A DNA stretch of 12,653 nucleotides from Flavihumibacter sp. (GTDB lineage Bacteria > Bacteroidota > Bacteroidia > Chitinophagales > Chitinophagaceae): the NCBI GenBank assembly GCA_025455285.1, contig JALOMU010000003.1:1-12653 (forward strand), in the 5' to 3' direction. The notes beneath the pieces are model-generated. The model was not told the origin of the DNA. It ran no database searches and saw nothing but the letters and a program-made list of their open reading frames with translations. Shown here in pieces: positions 5,970 to 12,653 of the stretch (the stretch's first letter is position 1; every line of letters starts with the position of its first letter). A program made the translations under genes and the position numbers.

Positions 5970-8909
5970 ATGCGGAATTTTTGTTGGGCTCTTTTCTTTC
6001 TGATTAGCTATCTGCCCGCCAGTTCCCAAAAGAAACCATTGGATCATAATGTATATGATCAATGGCAGAATATTGGTGAACGAATCCTGAGCAGTGATGG
6101 CAAATGGCTTGCTTTCACAGTAGTAGTTCAGGAAGGCGATGGACAATTATTTATCAATTCAACCAATGGAGATAAATCCTGGAAACTCCCACGTTGTTAC
6201 CAGGCGATGTTTAGCTATGATAATCGAATATTGGTTGCACGTATCAAGCCTTTTTTTAAGGATACCCGTGCGGCCAGAATTCTTAAGAAAGGCCCGAACG
6301 ATATGCCTAAGGATTCTCTGTTAATCCTTGATCTGGAGAAAGGCACAGAGCAACGTATTGCAGAAATAAAATCGTACCAGATGCCGGCAAAAGGCGGCAA
6401 CTTTCTCGCTTACCATAAATCGAAAAGCATCACGGTCGCTCCCCGGCCAGTTGTTACGGACTCACTTGTCCGGTTGCAACGTATGTTGCAGATGGCAGAC
6501 AGCCTGAATCGTATCTCTGATAGTTTACGCAATAAAGTAAATGAAGCACGTATCAAAGGCATGTCAGCTATCCAGCCTGCTAAATCGCCGGCTGCAGGGA
6601 AAAAGGCAGAGCCCGTTGAAGAAGGAACTGAACTGATTGTACGCGATCTGAGTACAGGTAAAGAATGGATCCATAAGTTGGTATTAGAATATAAATTTGC
6701 CGATTTTGGGGAGGGACTGATTATTGAACAAAGCAGAAGGAATAGTGACAGCTTAAGTGAAGCCCGGCTATTGTGGCAGGATTTTGCCAATAACCGGATT
6801 GATACCATTTTATCCGGTTTCCAGGAAGCAAAATCATTCGCCATATCAGAAGCAGGCAATCGACTTGCTTTTATAATTCAAAAAGACAGCAGTTCAAAAG
6901 CGCTGAAAAAATATTACCAGTTGTATTATTTTGAAACAGGTCAGGGTAAGGCAAAAGAACTTTTGAACAGCTCTTCACCGGCTATGAGAAAGCAACAGGT
7001 AATCAGTCCGGATTTCTCGAATTATTTCAGCCAGAATGGTAAACGACTTTTCTTCGGACTTGCACCTGATCGTCCGGTTAAGGATACCAGCCTGGTTGAA
7101 TTTGAAACGGCTAAACTGGATGTATGGAATTATAAGGATGATTATCTGCAACCTCAGCAATTGGTCAATCTTTCCAATGAGCTAAAAAAAAGCTGGCTGG
7201 CTGTATGGGATGTTGAAACAGGAAGCTGGTTGCAACTGGCTGATGATAGTTGCGAAACGGTGATGCCGGGTGATGAGGGAAATGCAACCCATGCTTTGGG
7301 TATGAGCAACCTGGGTTACCGGATTGAACAACAATGGAAACAAGATGGTGCAGTTCGGTTATACCTGGTTGATATTAAAACAGGGAAGCGAAAAATTATA
7401 ACGGAGAAGGCTAGCCGCGGAACAGTCCGTTTGTCTCCTGCTGGAAATTTTGTGCTTTGGTATGATCCGATGCAGAAACATTGGATCGGTTATTCAAATC
7501 AGTCTGACCGAAAATCGGTAATTACAAAATCAATTACAGTTCCCCTCTATGATGAAGAGCATGATACACCGTCAGATGCTCCGCCGCATGGATTGATGGG
7601 ATGGAAAGAAAAGGATGAAAAAGTTTATATCTACGATAAATATGATATCTGGGAACTGGATCCGAATGGAAATGAAACAGCTAAATTACTGACCCAGGGT
7701 TGGGGGAGAAAAAATAAAATCAGCATTCGGAATGAAGTGCTTGATCGCGAAGAGCGCTTCCTGAAAGATGGTCAGCCCCTGCTGTTTCAATTGTTTGACA
7801 ATGTTTCAAAAGGATACGGATGGAAAACACATACAATGGGAGCTACATTTGTTGCAGGTAATCCGGCTACTTTGATCCATCCATCAGTAGTTGATGGTGC
7901 GATCAAAGCAAAGAAAAGTGATGAACTGTTGTTTGTAAAAGAAATGCCGGCTGCCAGGGATCTCTGGTTGACGAGCTTACAGGAAGCCGAAAACTCGACA
8001 ACCCACCGAAAAATAAGTGGACTCAATCCACAGCAGGATCAATACAATTGGTTTACGGTGGAACTGCATAAATGGAAAATGCTGGATGGGAAAATGAGTG
8101 AGGGATTACTCTACAAACCAGAGAATTTTGATGCCTCTAAAAAATATCCGGTGATCTTTTATTTCTATGAAAAGAATGCCGACAGGAGGTATAATTATAT
8201 AGAACCTATGCCAGTGAGGGCTTCCGTTAATATCGCTTATTATACCAGTAATGGTTACCTGGTATTTGACCCCAATATTTATTATAAAACCGGTCAGCCT
8301 GGTGAAGATGCGTATAATTCGGTTGTATCGGCTGCCCGTTATTTATCGAAGTTCAAATTTGTGGATTCCACAAAAATGGGATTACAAGGACATAGTTGGG
8401 GAGGTTATCAAATTGCCTACCTGATTACCAGAACCAATATGTTTGCTGCAGCAGAAGCAGGTGCACCGGTTAGTAATATGACGAGTGCCTATGGCGGCAT
8501 TCGATGGGGTACCGGTATCAGTCGCCAGTTCCAGTATGAAAAGACCCAAAGCAGGCTGGGTGCCACACTTTGGGAGAAACCCGAACTCTACATTAAGAAC
8601 AGTCCGCTTTTCCGTGCCGATAAAGTAAAAACGCCCTTGCTGATGTTGCACAACGATAAGGACGATGCAGTACCCTGGTACCAGGGCATAGAATATTTTA
8701 CGGCATTACGCAGGTTAGGCAAACCGGTATGGATGGTTAATTACAACGATGAATTACATGGGATTAATGAACGTAGAAACAGAAAGGACTGGACCATCCG
8801 TATGGCGCAGTTCTTCGATCATTATCTGAAAGGTGCACCAGCACCAGTATGGATGAAGGAGGGAGTTCCTGCAACGCTGAAGGGAGTCAACTGGGGACTC
8901 GACTATTAA
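5970..8909 (+). CDS. Secreted S9-family (prolyl oligopeptidase-type) serine peptidase
   Basis: A 979-residue protein with an N-terminal export signal (hydrophobic residues 6-16, likely cut near ASS-Q at 19/20). A long beta-propeller-like region fills about residues 30-700 and an alpha/beta-hydrolase peptidase domain about 700-965. The catalytic triad is visible: Ser809 in GHSWGG, Asp898 in the HNDKDDAVP segment and His930 in ELHGI. S9 enzymes cleave short peptides, the propeller limiting access. It is longer than the common ~650-700-residue S9C proteins. An inserted stretch at about 156-219 holds a heptad-like helix (SLVRLQRMLQMADSLNRISD) and an Ala/Lys/Pro-rich linker. There is no lipobox and no T9SS domain, so the periplasm is the likely location. 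The stop overlaps that of the convergent gene by 3 bp. Confidence 0.9.
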   Translation: MRNFCWALFFLISYLPASSQKKPLDHNVYDQWQNIGERILSSDGKWLAFTVVVQEGDGQLFINSTNGDKSWKLPRCYQAMFSYDNRILVARIKPFFKDTRAARILKKGPNDMPKDSLLILDLEKGTEQRIAEIKSYQMPAKGGNFLAYHKSKSITVAPRPVVTDSLVRLQRMLQMADSLNRISDSLRNKVNEARIKGMSAIQPAKSPAAGKKAEPVEEGTELIVRDLSTGKEWIHKLVLEYKFADFGEGLIIEQSRRNSDSLSEARLLWQDFANNRIDTILSGFQEAKSFAISEAGNRLAFIIQKDSSSKALKKYYQLYYFETGQGKAKELLNSSSPAMRKQQVISPDFSNYFSQNGKRLFFGLAPDRPVKDTSLVEFETAKLDVWNYKDDYLQPQQLVNLSNELKKSWLAVWDVETGSWLQLADDSCETVMPGDEGNATHALGMSNLGYRIEQQWKQDGAVRLYLVDIKTGKRKIITEKASRGTVRLSPAGNFVLWYDPMQKHWIGYSNQSDRKSVITKSITVPLYDEEHDTPSDAPPHGLMGWKEKDEKVYIYDKYDIWELDPNGNETAKLLTQGWGRKNKISIRNEVLDREERFLKDGQPLLFQLFDNVSKGYGWKTHTMGATFVAGNPATLIHPSVVDGAIKAKKSDELLFVKEMPAARDLWLTSLQEAENSTTHRKISGLNPQQDQYNWFTVELHKWKMLDGKMSEGLLYKPENFDASKKYPVIFYFYEKNADRRYNYIEPMPVRASVNIAYYTSNGYLVFDPNIYYKTGQPGEDAYNSVVSAARYLSKFKFVDSTKMGLQGHSWGGYQIAYLITRTNMFAAAEAGAPVSNMTSAYGGIRWGTGISRQFQYEKTQSRLGATLWEKPELYIKNSPLFRADKVKTPLLMLHNDKDDAVPWYQGIEYFTALRRLGKPVWMVNYNDELHGINERRNRKDWTIRMAQFFDHYLKGAPAPVWMKEGVPATLKGVNWGLDY

Positions 8910-9613
8910 GAGATATATCGCACGAGGCAGCGCTTTGCTATCGGTAAAAGCGTTTCCTCTACTGGAAAAGAAAGATCTGAACAGATGGTGTACACCGCCG
9001 GATTGGGCAGCTCTTTCTTTTCTTTTATAAGGGTACCTTTCATTTGCTCAAAGGTATTACTGATGGTGCGATGCCATTCCGCTAAAAAATTGGTTTTGAT
9101 TGCGCGATACTGTTCATCGTGTTTTTCGAATATGCTTAACCGGTAGTAATAAATAAGAGTTTCTTTTTTGTTGGAGGTACTCAGGAAAAAATACCCTTCT
9201 TTATTTTCCAATGGAATGATTCCGACAGGTTCAATCTGGATTTTATCTTCTACAAATTCGAAGATTTCTGTACCGCTTCGAATCGTGTCTTTCATCTTGC
9301 CGGTTGAGTAGTAAATGATGTTTTCCAATTCTTCCATCATTTCATCATCTTCAATCATCTGTTCATAGAGCAATTGCAATTTTTCCAACTGGATGCCTGT
9401 GAGGCGTTTGGGGAACTGTTCCTGCAGAAATTTTTTATTCTCCCTGAACTGAACCAGGTTGTTATAATGAAAGATGATATCTGCTAATTGAGGATAGAGC
9501 CTGTTTTCATTGAAGTGCCGGTTAACTTCCTGCAGATAAGCAAGCAGGGTATATTTTTTCAGTTCGAAATCAATATATCCTTCGGCAAACCAGGTTTGGG
9601 ATAATGTTTTCAT
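8906..9613 (-). CDS. Hypothetical cytoplasmic protein, 235 residues
   Basis: I do not recognise this family. There is no signal peptide or membrane segment, so it should be cytoplasmic. The N-terminal half (to about residue 125) looks helical and charged, with an acidic patch EDDEMMEELE at 88-97. The C-terminal half has strand-like segments (GYFFLSTSN at 140-148, ETLIYYYRLSIFEKHDEQYR at 151-170) followed by a helix and VYTICSDLSFPVEETLLPIAKR. Codon use and composition match the neighbours, so there is no sign of recent transfer. It is read divergently from the SixA-like lipoprotein, with 50 bp between start codons, and converges on the S9 peptidase with overlapping stops (8906-8908 versus 8907-8909). 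A shared role with either neighbour cannot be claimed. Confidence 0.8.
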   Translation of the reverse strand: MKTLSQTWFAEGYIDFELKKYTLLAYLQEVNRHFNENRLYPQLADIIFHYNNLVQFRENKKFLQEQFPKRLTGIQLEKLQLLYEQMIEDDEMMEELENIIYYSTGKMKDTIRSGTEIFEFVEDKIQIEPVGIIPLENKEGYFFLSTSNKKETLIYYYRLSIFEKHDEQYRAIKTNFLAEWHRTISNTFEQMKGTLIKEKKELPNPAVYTICSDLSFPVEETLLPIAKRCLVRYIS

Positions 9614-9663
9614 GGTGAACTTATTTTCCTTAATTTACTGAAATTGCTGTTAAAACAACGTTT

Positions 9664-10173
9664 ATGAAACCAGTCCTGCCATTATTGCTCCTTACTTTTT
9701 TACTAACGGGATGTTATCAGAAATATTATATCGTACGGCATGCAGAAAAGGCGCAGGAAAGCAGTGGTGCTACCATGCAAACGGCTGGTAATCCACCCTT
9801 ATCGGAAGCAGGACAACAACGTGCAAAAGAGTTGGCTAAAAGATTAAAAGGAGAGAAGATTGGTGCGATCTATTCCACCAATACCATAAGAACAAAAGAA
9901 ACAGCAACCCCCACTGCCGGGCAGGCCGGACTGACTATTCAAACATATGGCAGAATTGATTCCAGCCTGATCAATCAATTGAAAGCATTAAAAACAAACA
10001 CCCTTATAGTGGGACATAGCAACACGGTTGATGATCTGGTCAATGGATTAACCGGACAGCAATCATTAAACGACCTGCCGGATACAGCTTACGATAATTT
10101 GTACATCATCACTAAAAAAGGAAAAAGGCTGACACTTGTTCAATCCAAGTATGGTCAGCCCTCTCCGCAGTGA
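9664..10173 (+). CDS. SixA-like histidine phosphatase lipoprotein
   Basis: A 169-residue member of the histidine phosphatase (phosphoglycerate mutase-like) superfamily. Visible catalytic features are VRHAEK with Arg25 and the phospho-accepting His26, the segment STNTIRTKETA with Arg76 and Glu79, and VGHSN with the second His at 118. The length fits the short SixA-type branch. Unlike E. coli SixA, a cytoplasmic phosphohistidine phosphatase, this protein has a lipoprotein signal with lipobox LTGC and Cys17, only nine residues before His26. It should thus act outside the cytoplasm, tethered to a membrane; a small phosphate ester or sugar phosphate is a more natural substrate there than a phosphorelay protein. 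That last point is inference. The last codons overlap a terminator hairpin for the opposing E2 gene. Confidence 0.88.
   Translation: MKPVLPLLLLTFLLTGCYQKYYIVRHAEKAQESSGATMQTAGNPPLSEAGQQRAKELAKRLKGEKIGAIYSTNTIRTKETATPTAGQAGLTIQTYGRIDSSLINQLKALKTNTLIVGHSNTVDDLVNGLTGQQSLNDLPDTAYDNLYIITKKGKRLTLVQSKYGQPSPQ
10114..10160 (-). terminator. Intrinsic terminator of the E2 gene, inside the 3' end of the phosphatase gene
   Basis: Read on the minus strand, GGCTGAC (10160-10154), a 3-nt bulge, ACTTG (10150-10146), a 7-nt loop, CAAGT (10138-10134) and GTCAGCC (10133-10127) form a 12-bp stem. It is followed at once by TTTTTCCTTTTTT (10126-10114). It begins 29 bp beyond the E2 stop codon. The same bases are codons of the convergent phosphatase (LTLVQSKYGQP region). 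On the plus strand no T-run follows, so it works mainly for the minus strand. Confidence 0.75.
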
Positions 10174-10188
10174 TCTCTATGTGTGTGC

Positions 10189-11544
10189 TTAGATTTCCCT
10201 ATGCGAATCGAAATGTTCCAGTTCTCTTGCAACAGCGCTTAAGAAGGTAGCTCCCAGGCTTCCATCAATGATACGATGATCGTAACTCATACTGAGGTAC
10301 ATCATGTGCCGGATCGCGATGGAATCGCCCTGTTCGGTTTCTATAACTACCGGACGTTTTTTAATTGCTCCAACTGCCAGAATGGCCACCTGCGGTTGCG
10401 GAATGATCGGCGTACCCATCAGACTTCCAAAAGTACCCACATTGGTAAGTGTAAAGGTCCCGCCCTGTGTATCTTCCGGCTTGAGTTTGTTGTTACGCGC
10501 AGCATCGGCCAGCGTGTTCACCTGTTTGGTGAGTCCTACCAGATTAAACTGGTCGGCATTTTTAATCACTGGTACAATGAGGTTACCCGAAGGGAGGGCA
10601 GTAGCCATCCCTACATTAATATCTTTTTTTACGATAATCCGATCACCTTCTACACTGCTATTAATAAGCGGATATTTTTTGATGCAACGAACAATGGCTT
10701 CGATGAAAAGTGGTGTAAATGTGATCTTGGTACCTTCCTGTTTGATGAATTGCGACTTCACTTTATCGCGCCACAAAACGAGGTTGGTTACATCGGCTTC
10801 GGTAAAACTGGTAACATGCGGACTGATCTGCTTGCTCTTCACCATGTGATCGGCAATCAGTTTTCGCATGCGATCCATTTCTATGATCTCCACATTATTG
10901 CCATAGGAGCCGGAGGATCTTTCAATCACCTGACTGGAAGCCGGAGCAGGTTCTGCCGGTTTTGTTGCGGGAGGTTGTTGAACTGGTGCTGCAACTGGTT
11001 GCTGTGTTCCTGATTTTTTATTCTGTACGAACTGAAGAATATCTTTTTTGGTTACACGTCCTTCATTGCCGGTACCAGGAATATGTTCCAGTTCGCTCAT
11101 GGAAACGCCTTCACTTGCTGCAATATTTAATACTAGCGGCGAATAAAATCGATTGCCATTGCCAGTTATGGTGTGTTCCGGATTTGAGACCACAGCAGGT
11201 TCAGTTACCGGAGCTGCAGGTGCAACTGGAACAGCCACGGCTTCAGGTGCTTTCTGTTCTATGGGAGCAACAATAGCCGGAGCCGGTGTTTCAGCTGCCG
11301 CTCCATTGGTTCGGATACGGGCAATAACAGAACCGATAGGAACTACATCATTGGGCTGATACAATACTTCTTCCATCACTCCGTCCGCCGTACTGGGCAC
11401 TTCGCTGTCCACTTTATCGGTTGCGATTTCCAGTACGGTTTCATCCTGCTTCACCGTATCCCCGGGGTTCTTCAGCCATTTCAGCACAGTGGCTTCCATG
11501 ATACTTTCTCCCATTTTAGGCATTACCAGGTCAACTAGAGCCAT
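10189..11544 (-). CDS. 2-oxo acid dehydrogenase complex E2 (dihydrolipoamide acyltransferase)
   Basis: A 451-residue E2 with the standard order. The lipoyl domain is at about residues 3-78, with DKVDSEVPS and Lys44 as the lipoylation site. An Ala/Pro-rich hinge (82-120) follows, then a peripheral subunit-binding domain (about 133-175, FYSPLVLNIA to RVTKKDILQF), a second Pro/Gln-rich hinge, and the catalytic domain (about 215-451) with HRIIDG (His423, Asp427). It moves an acyl group from lipoamide to CoA and forms the core of the complex. The pattern fits the branched-chain 2-oxo acid or generic acyltransferase group common in Bacteroidota, but the substrate cannot be fixed here and E1/E3 genes are not in the window. 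I prefer ATG 11544, which gives MALVDLVMPKMGE, the usual N-terminus; ATG 11550 would add two residues. The gene has its own promoter box and a strong terminator. Confidence 0.92.
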   Translation of the reverse strand: MALVDLVMPKMGESIMEATVLKWLKNPGDTVKQDETVLEIATDKVDSEVPSTADGVMEEVLYQPNDVVPIGSVIARIRTNGAAAETPAPAIVAPIEQKAPEAVAVPVAPAAPVTEPAVVSNPEHTITGNGNRFYSPLVLNIAASEGVSMSELEHIPGTGNEGRVTKKDILQFVQNKKSGTQQPVAAPVQQPPATKPAEPAPASSQVIERSSGSYGNNVEIIEMDRMRKLIADHMVKSKQISPHVTSFTEADVTNLVLWRDKVKSQFIKQEGTKITFTPLFIEAIVRCIKKYPLINSSVEGDRIIVKKDINVGMATALPSGNLIVPVIKNADQFNLVGLTKQVNTLADAARNNKLKPEDTQGGTFTLTNVGTFGSLMGTPIIPQPQVAILAVGAIKKRPVVIETEQGDSIAIRHMMYLSMSYDHRIIDGSLGATFLSAVARELEHFDSHREI

Positions 11545-11566
11545 AAGCATTCAATCATTTGTGCGC

Positions 11567-11574
11567 CAAAGGTA
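11567..11574 (-). promoter_or_regulatory. Bacteroidota -7 promoter box for the E2 gene
   Basis: On the minus strand TACCTTTG (11574-11567) matches TAnnTTTG exactly and is followed by GC. It lies in the 47-bp gap between cinA and the E2 start at 11544, so transcription should begin near 11563, giving a leader of roughly 20 bases. A -33 TTG is not evident at the expected place. The box suggests the E2 gene can be transcribed independently of cinA. Confidence 0.6.
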
Positions 11575-11591
11575 AGGATTCAGTATTAATG

Positions 11592-12653
11592 TTAATGACT
11601 GTTAGTTTTTTCCGTACCCCGACTGATTATAAATTTTCTTAACAGGTTAAAGGCATTGGTGGTGGTTAGTTCGATATTTCTGCGCCGATCGAACCGGAAA
11701 TGAAACTGCTGGGTGATGATTTCATCCTGATTGCCAACAGCCACCCAAACAGTACCAACCGGTTTTTCGGGTGAGCCGCCATCCGGACCCATTATTCCGC
11801 TGGTTGCGATAATATAATCCGTTTTGAGAGCGGCTAATGCACCTTTTACCATCTGAATTACTGTTGCTTCACTAACAGCCCCGGCAGATTCAAGGGTACC
11901 ATCAGGAACCCCTAACAGGTCTTTTTTCACCTGGTTGTCATAACTGATGATACTGCCCAGGTAATACCTGCTGCTTCCTGCAACGGAAGTTAGCAATTGG
12001 GAAATATAACCACCTGTGCAGCTTTCGGCTGTTCCAAGTGTTTCCCCACGATCCAACAACATCCGGGCAACCACCAGGTCCATGGATTCGTCCTTGTTGG
12101 TGACCAGCACGTCTGCCACTTGCTCTTGCAACAAAGTGAACTGTTCCTCAATGATTTTTTCAATGTGTTCTTTATCATAACCGGAGGCACTAAGCCTGAG
12201 TCGTACCATTCCGTAATTCGGCAGGTAAGCCAGTTTTATGAAAGACGGCAGGCTGGTTTCAAAAGCGTTGATGCGTTCTGCCAGGAAGGACTCACCAATA
12301 CCGGCAGTAAGCAGTGTGCGATGTACAATAACTGGAGGCTGAAACTGCTGCAATAAGCGGGGGATTACTTCATCGCTCATAAGACCCTTCATTTCATGCG
12401 GAACGCCCGGAAGTGAAGCAACAATCTTATTGTCTTTTTCAAACCACATGCCCGGAGCAGTACCATTCCGATTGTGTAAAACGGTGCACACATCCGGAAC
12501 TTCTGCCTGGCGGATATTCCGCTCAATCATTGGTCGTTTTAGTACTTTTTCAAAGAGGTAGGTAACATGTGCCAGGACCTTCGGATCATTGACCAGTTTG
12601 CCGCCAAAATATTCACAGAGCAGGGGTTTAGTAATATCATCGGCAGTAGGACC
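11592..12653 (-). CDS. cinA: CinA family protein / NMN deamidase (5' partial)
   Basis: The frame is open to the right edge, beginning GPTADDITKPLL at base 12653; 353 residues are visible, so about 60 N-terminal residues are missing from a usual ~415. The N-terminal part is the MoCF-like domain, with GTAPGMWFE and SLPGVPHEMKGL. The C-terminal ~160 residues are the CinA/PncC domain with AESCTGG (Ser at visible residue 211), SYDNQVKKDLLGV and SGIMGPDGGSPEKPVGTVWVA. This domain hydrolyses nicotinamide mononucleotide to the acid form in pyridine nucleotide salvage; full-length CinA proteins also have an ADP-ribose pyrophosphatase activity assigned to the other domain. The first in-frame ATG in the window (12530) is internal, because conserved CinA residues continue upstream of it. 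The E2 gene follows on the same strand, but with its own promoter box. Confidence 0.93.
   Translation of the reverse strand, partial: GPTADDITKPLLCEYFGGKLVNDPKVLAHVTYLFEKVLKRPMIERNIRQAEVPDVCTVLHNRNGTAPGMWFEKDNKIVASLPGVPHEMKGLMSDEVIPRLLQQFQPPVIVHRTLLTAGIGESFLAERINAFETSLPSFIKLAYLPNYGMVRLRLSASGYDKEHIEKIIEEQFTLLQEQVADVLVTNKDESMDLVVARMLLDRGETLGTAESCTGGYISQLLTSVAGSSRYYLGSIISYDNQVKKDLLGVPDGTLESAGAVSEATVIQMVKGALAALKTDYIIATSGIMGPDGGSPEKPVGTVWVAVGNQDEIITQQFHFRFDRRRNIELTTTNAFNLLRKFIISRGTEKTNSH

Noticed and set aside
6410..6859. Minus-strand open frame of 149 codons inside the peptidase gene
   Set aside because: Shadow of the peptidase reading frame; no recognisable protein features or start context.
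8673..8686. Perfect 14-bp palindrome CCCTGGTACCAGGG
   Set aside because: It lies fully within codons for the conserved VPWYQG region of the peptidase next to the catalytic Asp, so protein coding explains it. No second copy was noticed elsewhere.
8931..8958. Short stem CGCTTT/AAAGCG followed by TTTCC after the peptidase stop
   Set aside because: Only 6 bp with a 10-nt loop and no real T-run, too weak to call a terminator.
10276..11013. Plus-strand open frame of 245 codons opposite the E2 gene
   Set aside because: It is antisense to a well-supported E2 catalytic domain, has a Cys/His-rich composition typical of a shadow frame, and shows no domain or start signal.
11535..11558. Minus-strand seven-codon ORF (MIECLWL) overlapping the E2 start
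   Set aside because: It could be an upstream ORF that tunes E2 translation, but such short ATG frames arise often by chance and nothing else supports it.

Overview
The window reads as ordinary chromosomal DNA of a Bacteroidota member, most likely near Chitinophagaceae. This rests on a C-terminal type IX secretion (T9SS) sorting domain in the first gene, LxxC-type lipoproteins, a YtxJ-type thioredoxin-like protein, the Bacteroidota promoter signature TAnnTTTG in front of several genes, and weak or absent Shine-Dalgarno sites. Base composition is moderately AT-rich and even. I see no tRNA, rRNA, CRISPR array, transposase or integrase. The taxonomic placement is inference from these features, not from a database search.

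Left part (1-3500). The 3' end of a large secreted T9SS protein, with at least two 82-residue repeats, is followed by a beta-propeller-like lipoprotein whose start codon lies inside a long imperfect hairpin. On the minus strand, converging on it with a 23-bp overlap, are a YtxJ-family protein and, directly upstream of it, a 37-residue lipoprotein gene that normal length cut-offs would miss.

Middle (3500-8910). A plus-strand run holds a DEDDh exonuclease with an ExoX-like C-terminal module, a polyprenol-phosphate mannosyltransferase-type GT2 enzyme, an EamA/DMT transporter (coupled to the GT2 gene by an ATGA overlap) and a 979-residue secreted S9 peptidase. The exonuclease has a clear Bacteroidota promoter so close to its ATG that its mRNA may be leaderless.

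Right part (8906-12653). This holds a conserved-looking cytoplasmic protein of unknown function (minus), a SixA-like histidine phosphatase made as a lipoprotein (plus), the E2 subunit of a 2-oxo acid dehydrogenase complex (minus), and CinA with its N-terminus cut off by the window edge (minus). An intrinsic terminator for the E2 gene lies inside the 3' coding end of the convergent phosphatase gene.

I found no convincing new defence, mobile or biosynthetic system. The observations most worth follow-up are the tiny lipoprotein paired with YtxJ, the start-codon hairpin at 1992-2033, the likely leaderless exonuclease transcript, and terminator-like hairpins nested in opposing coding sequence.
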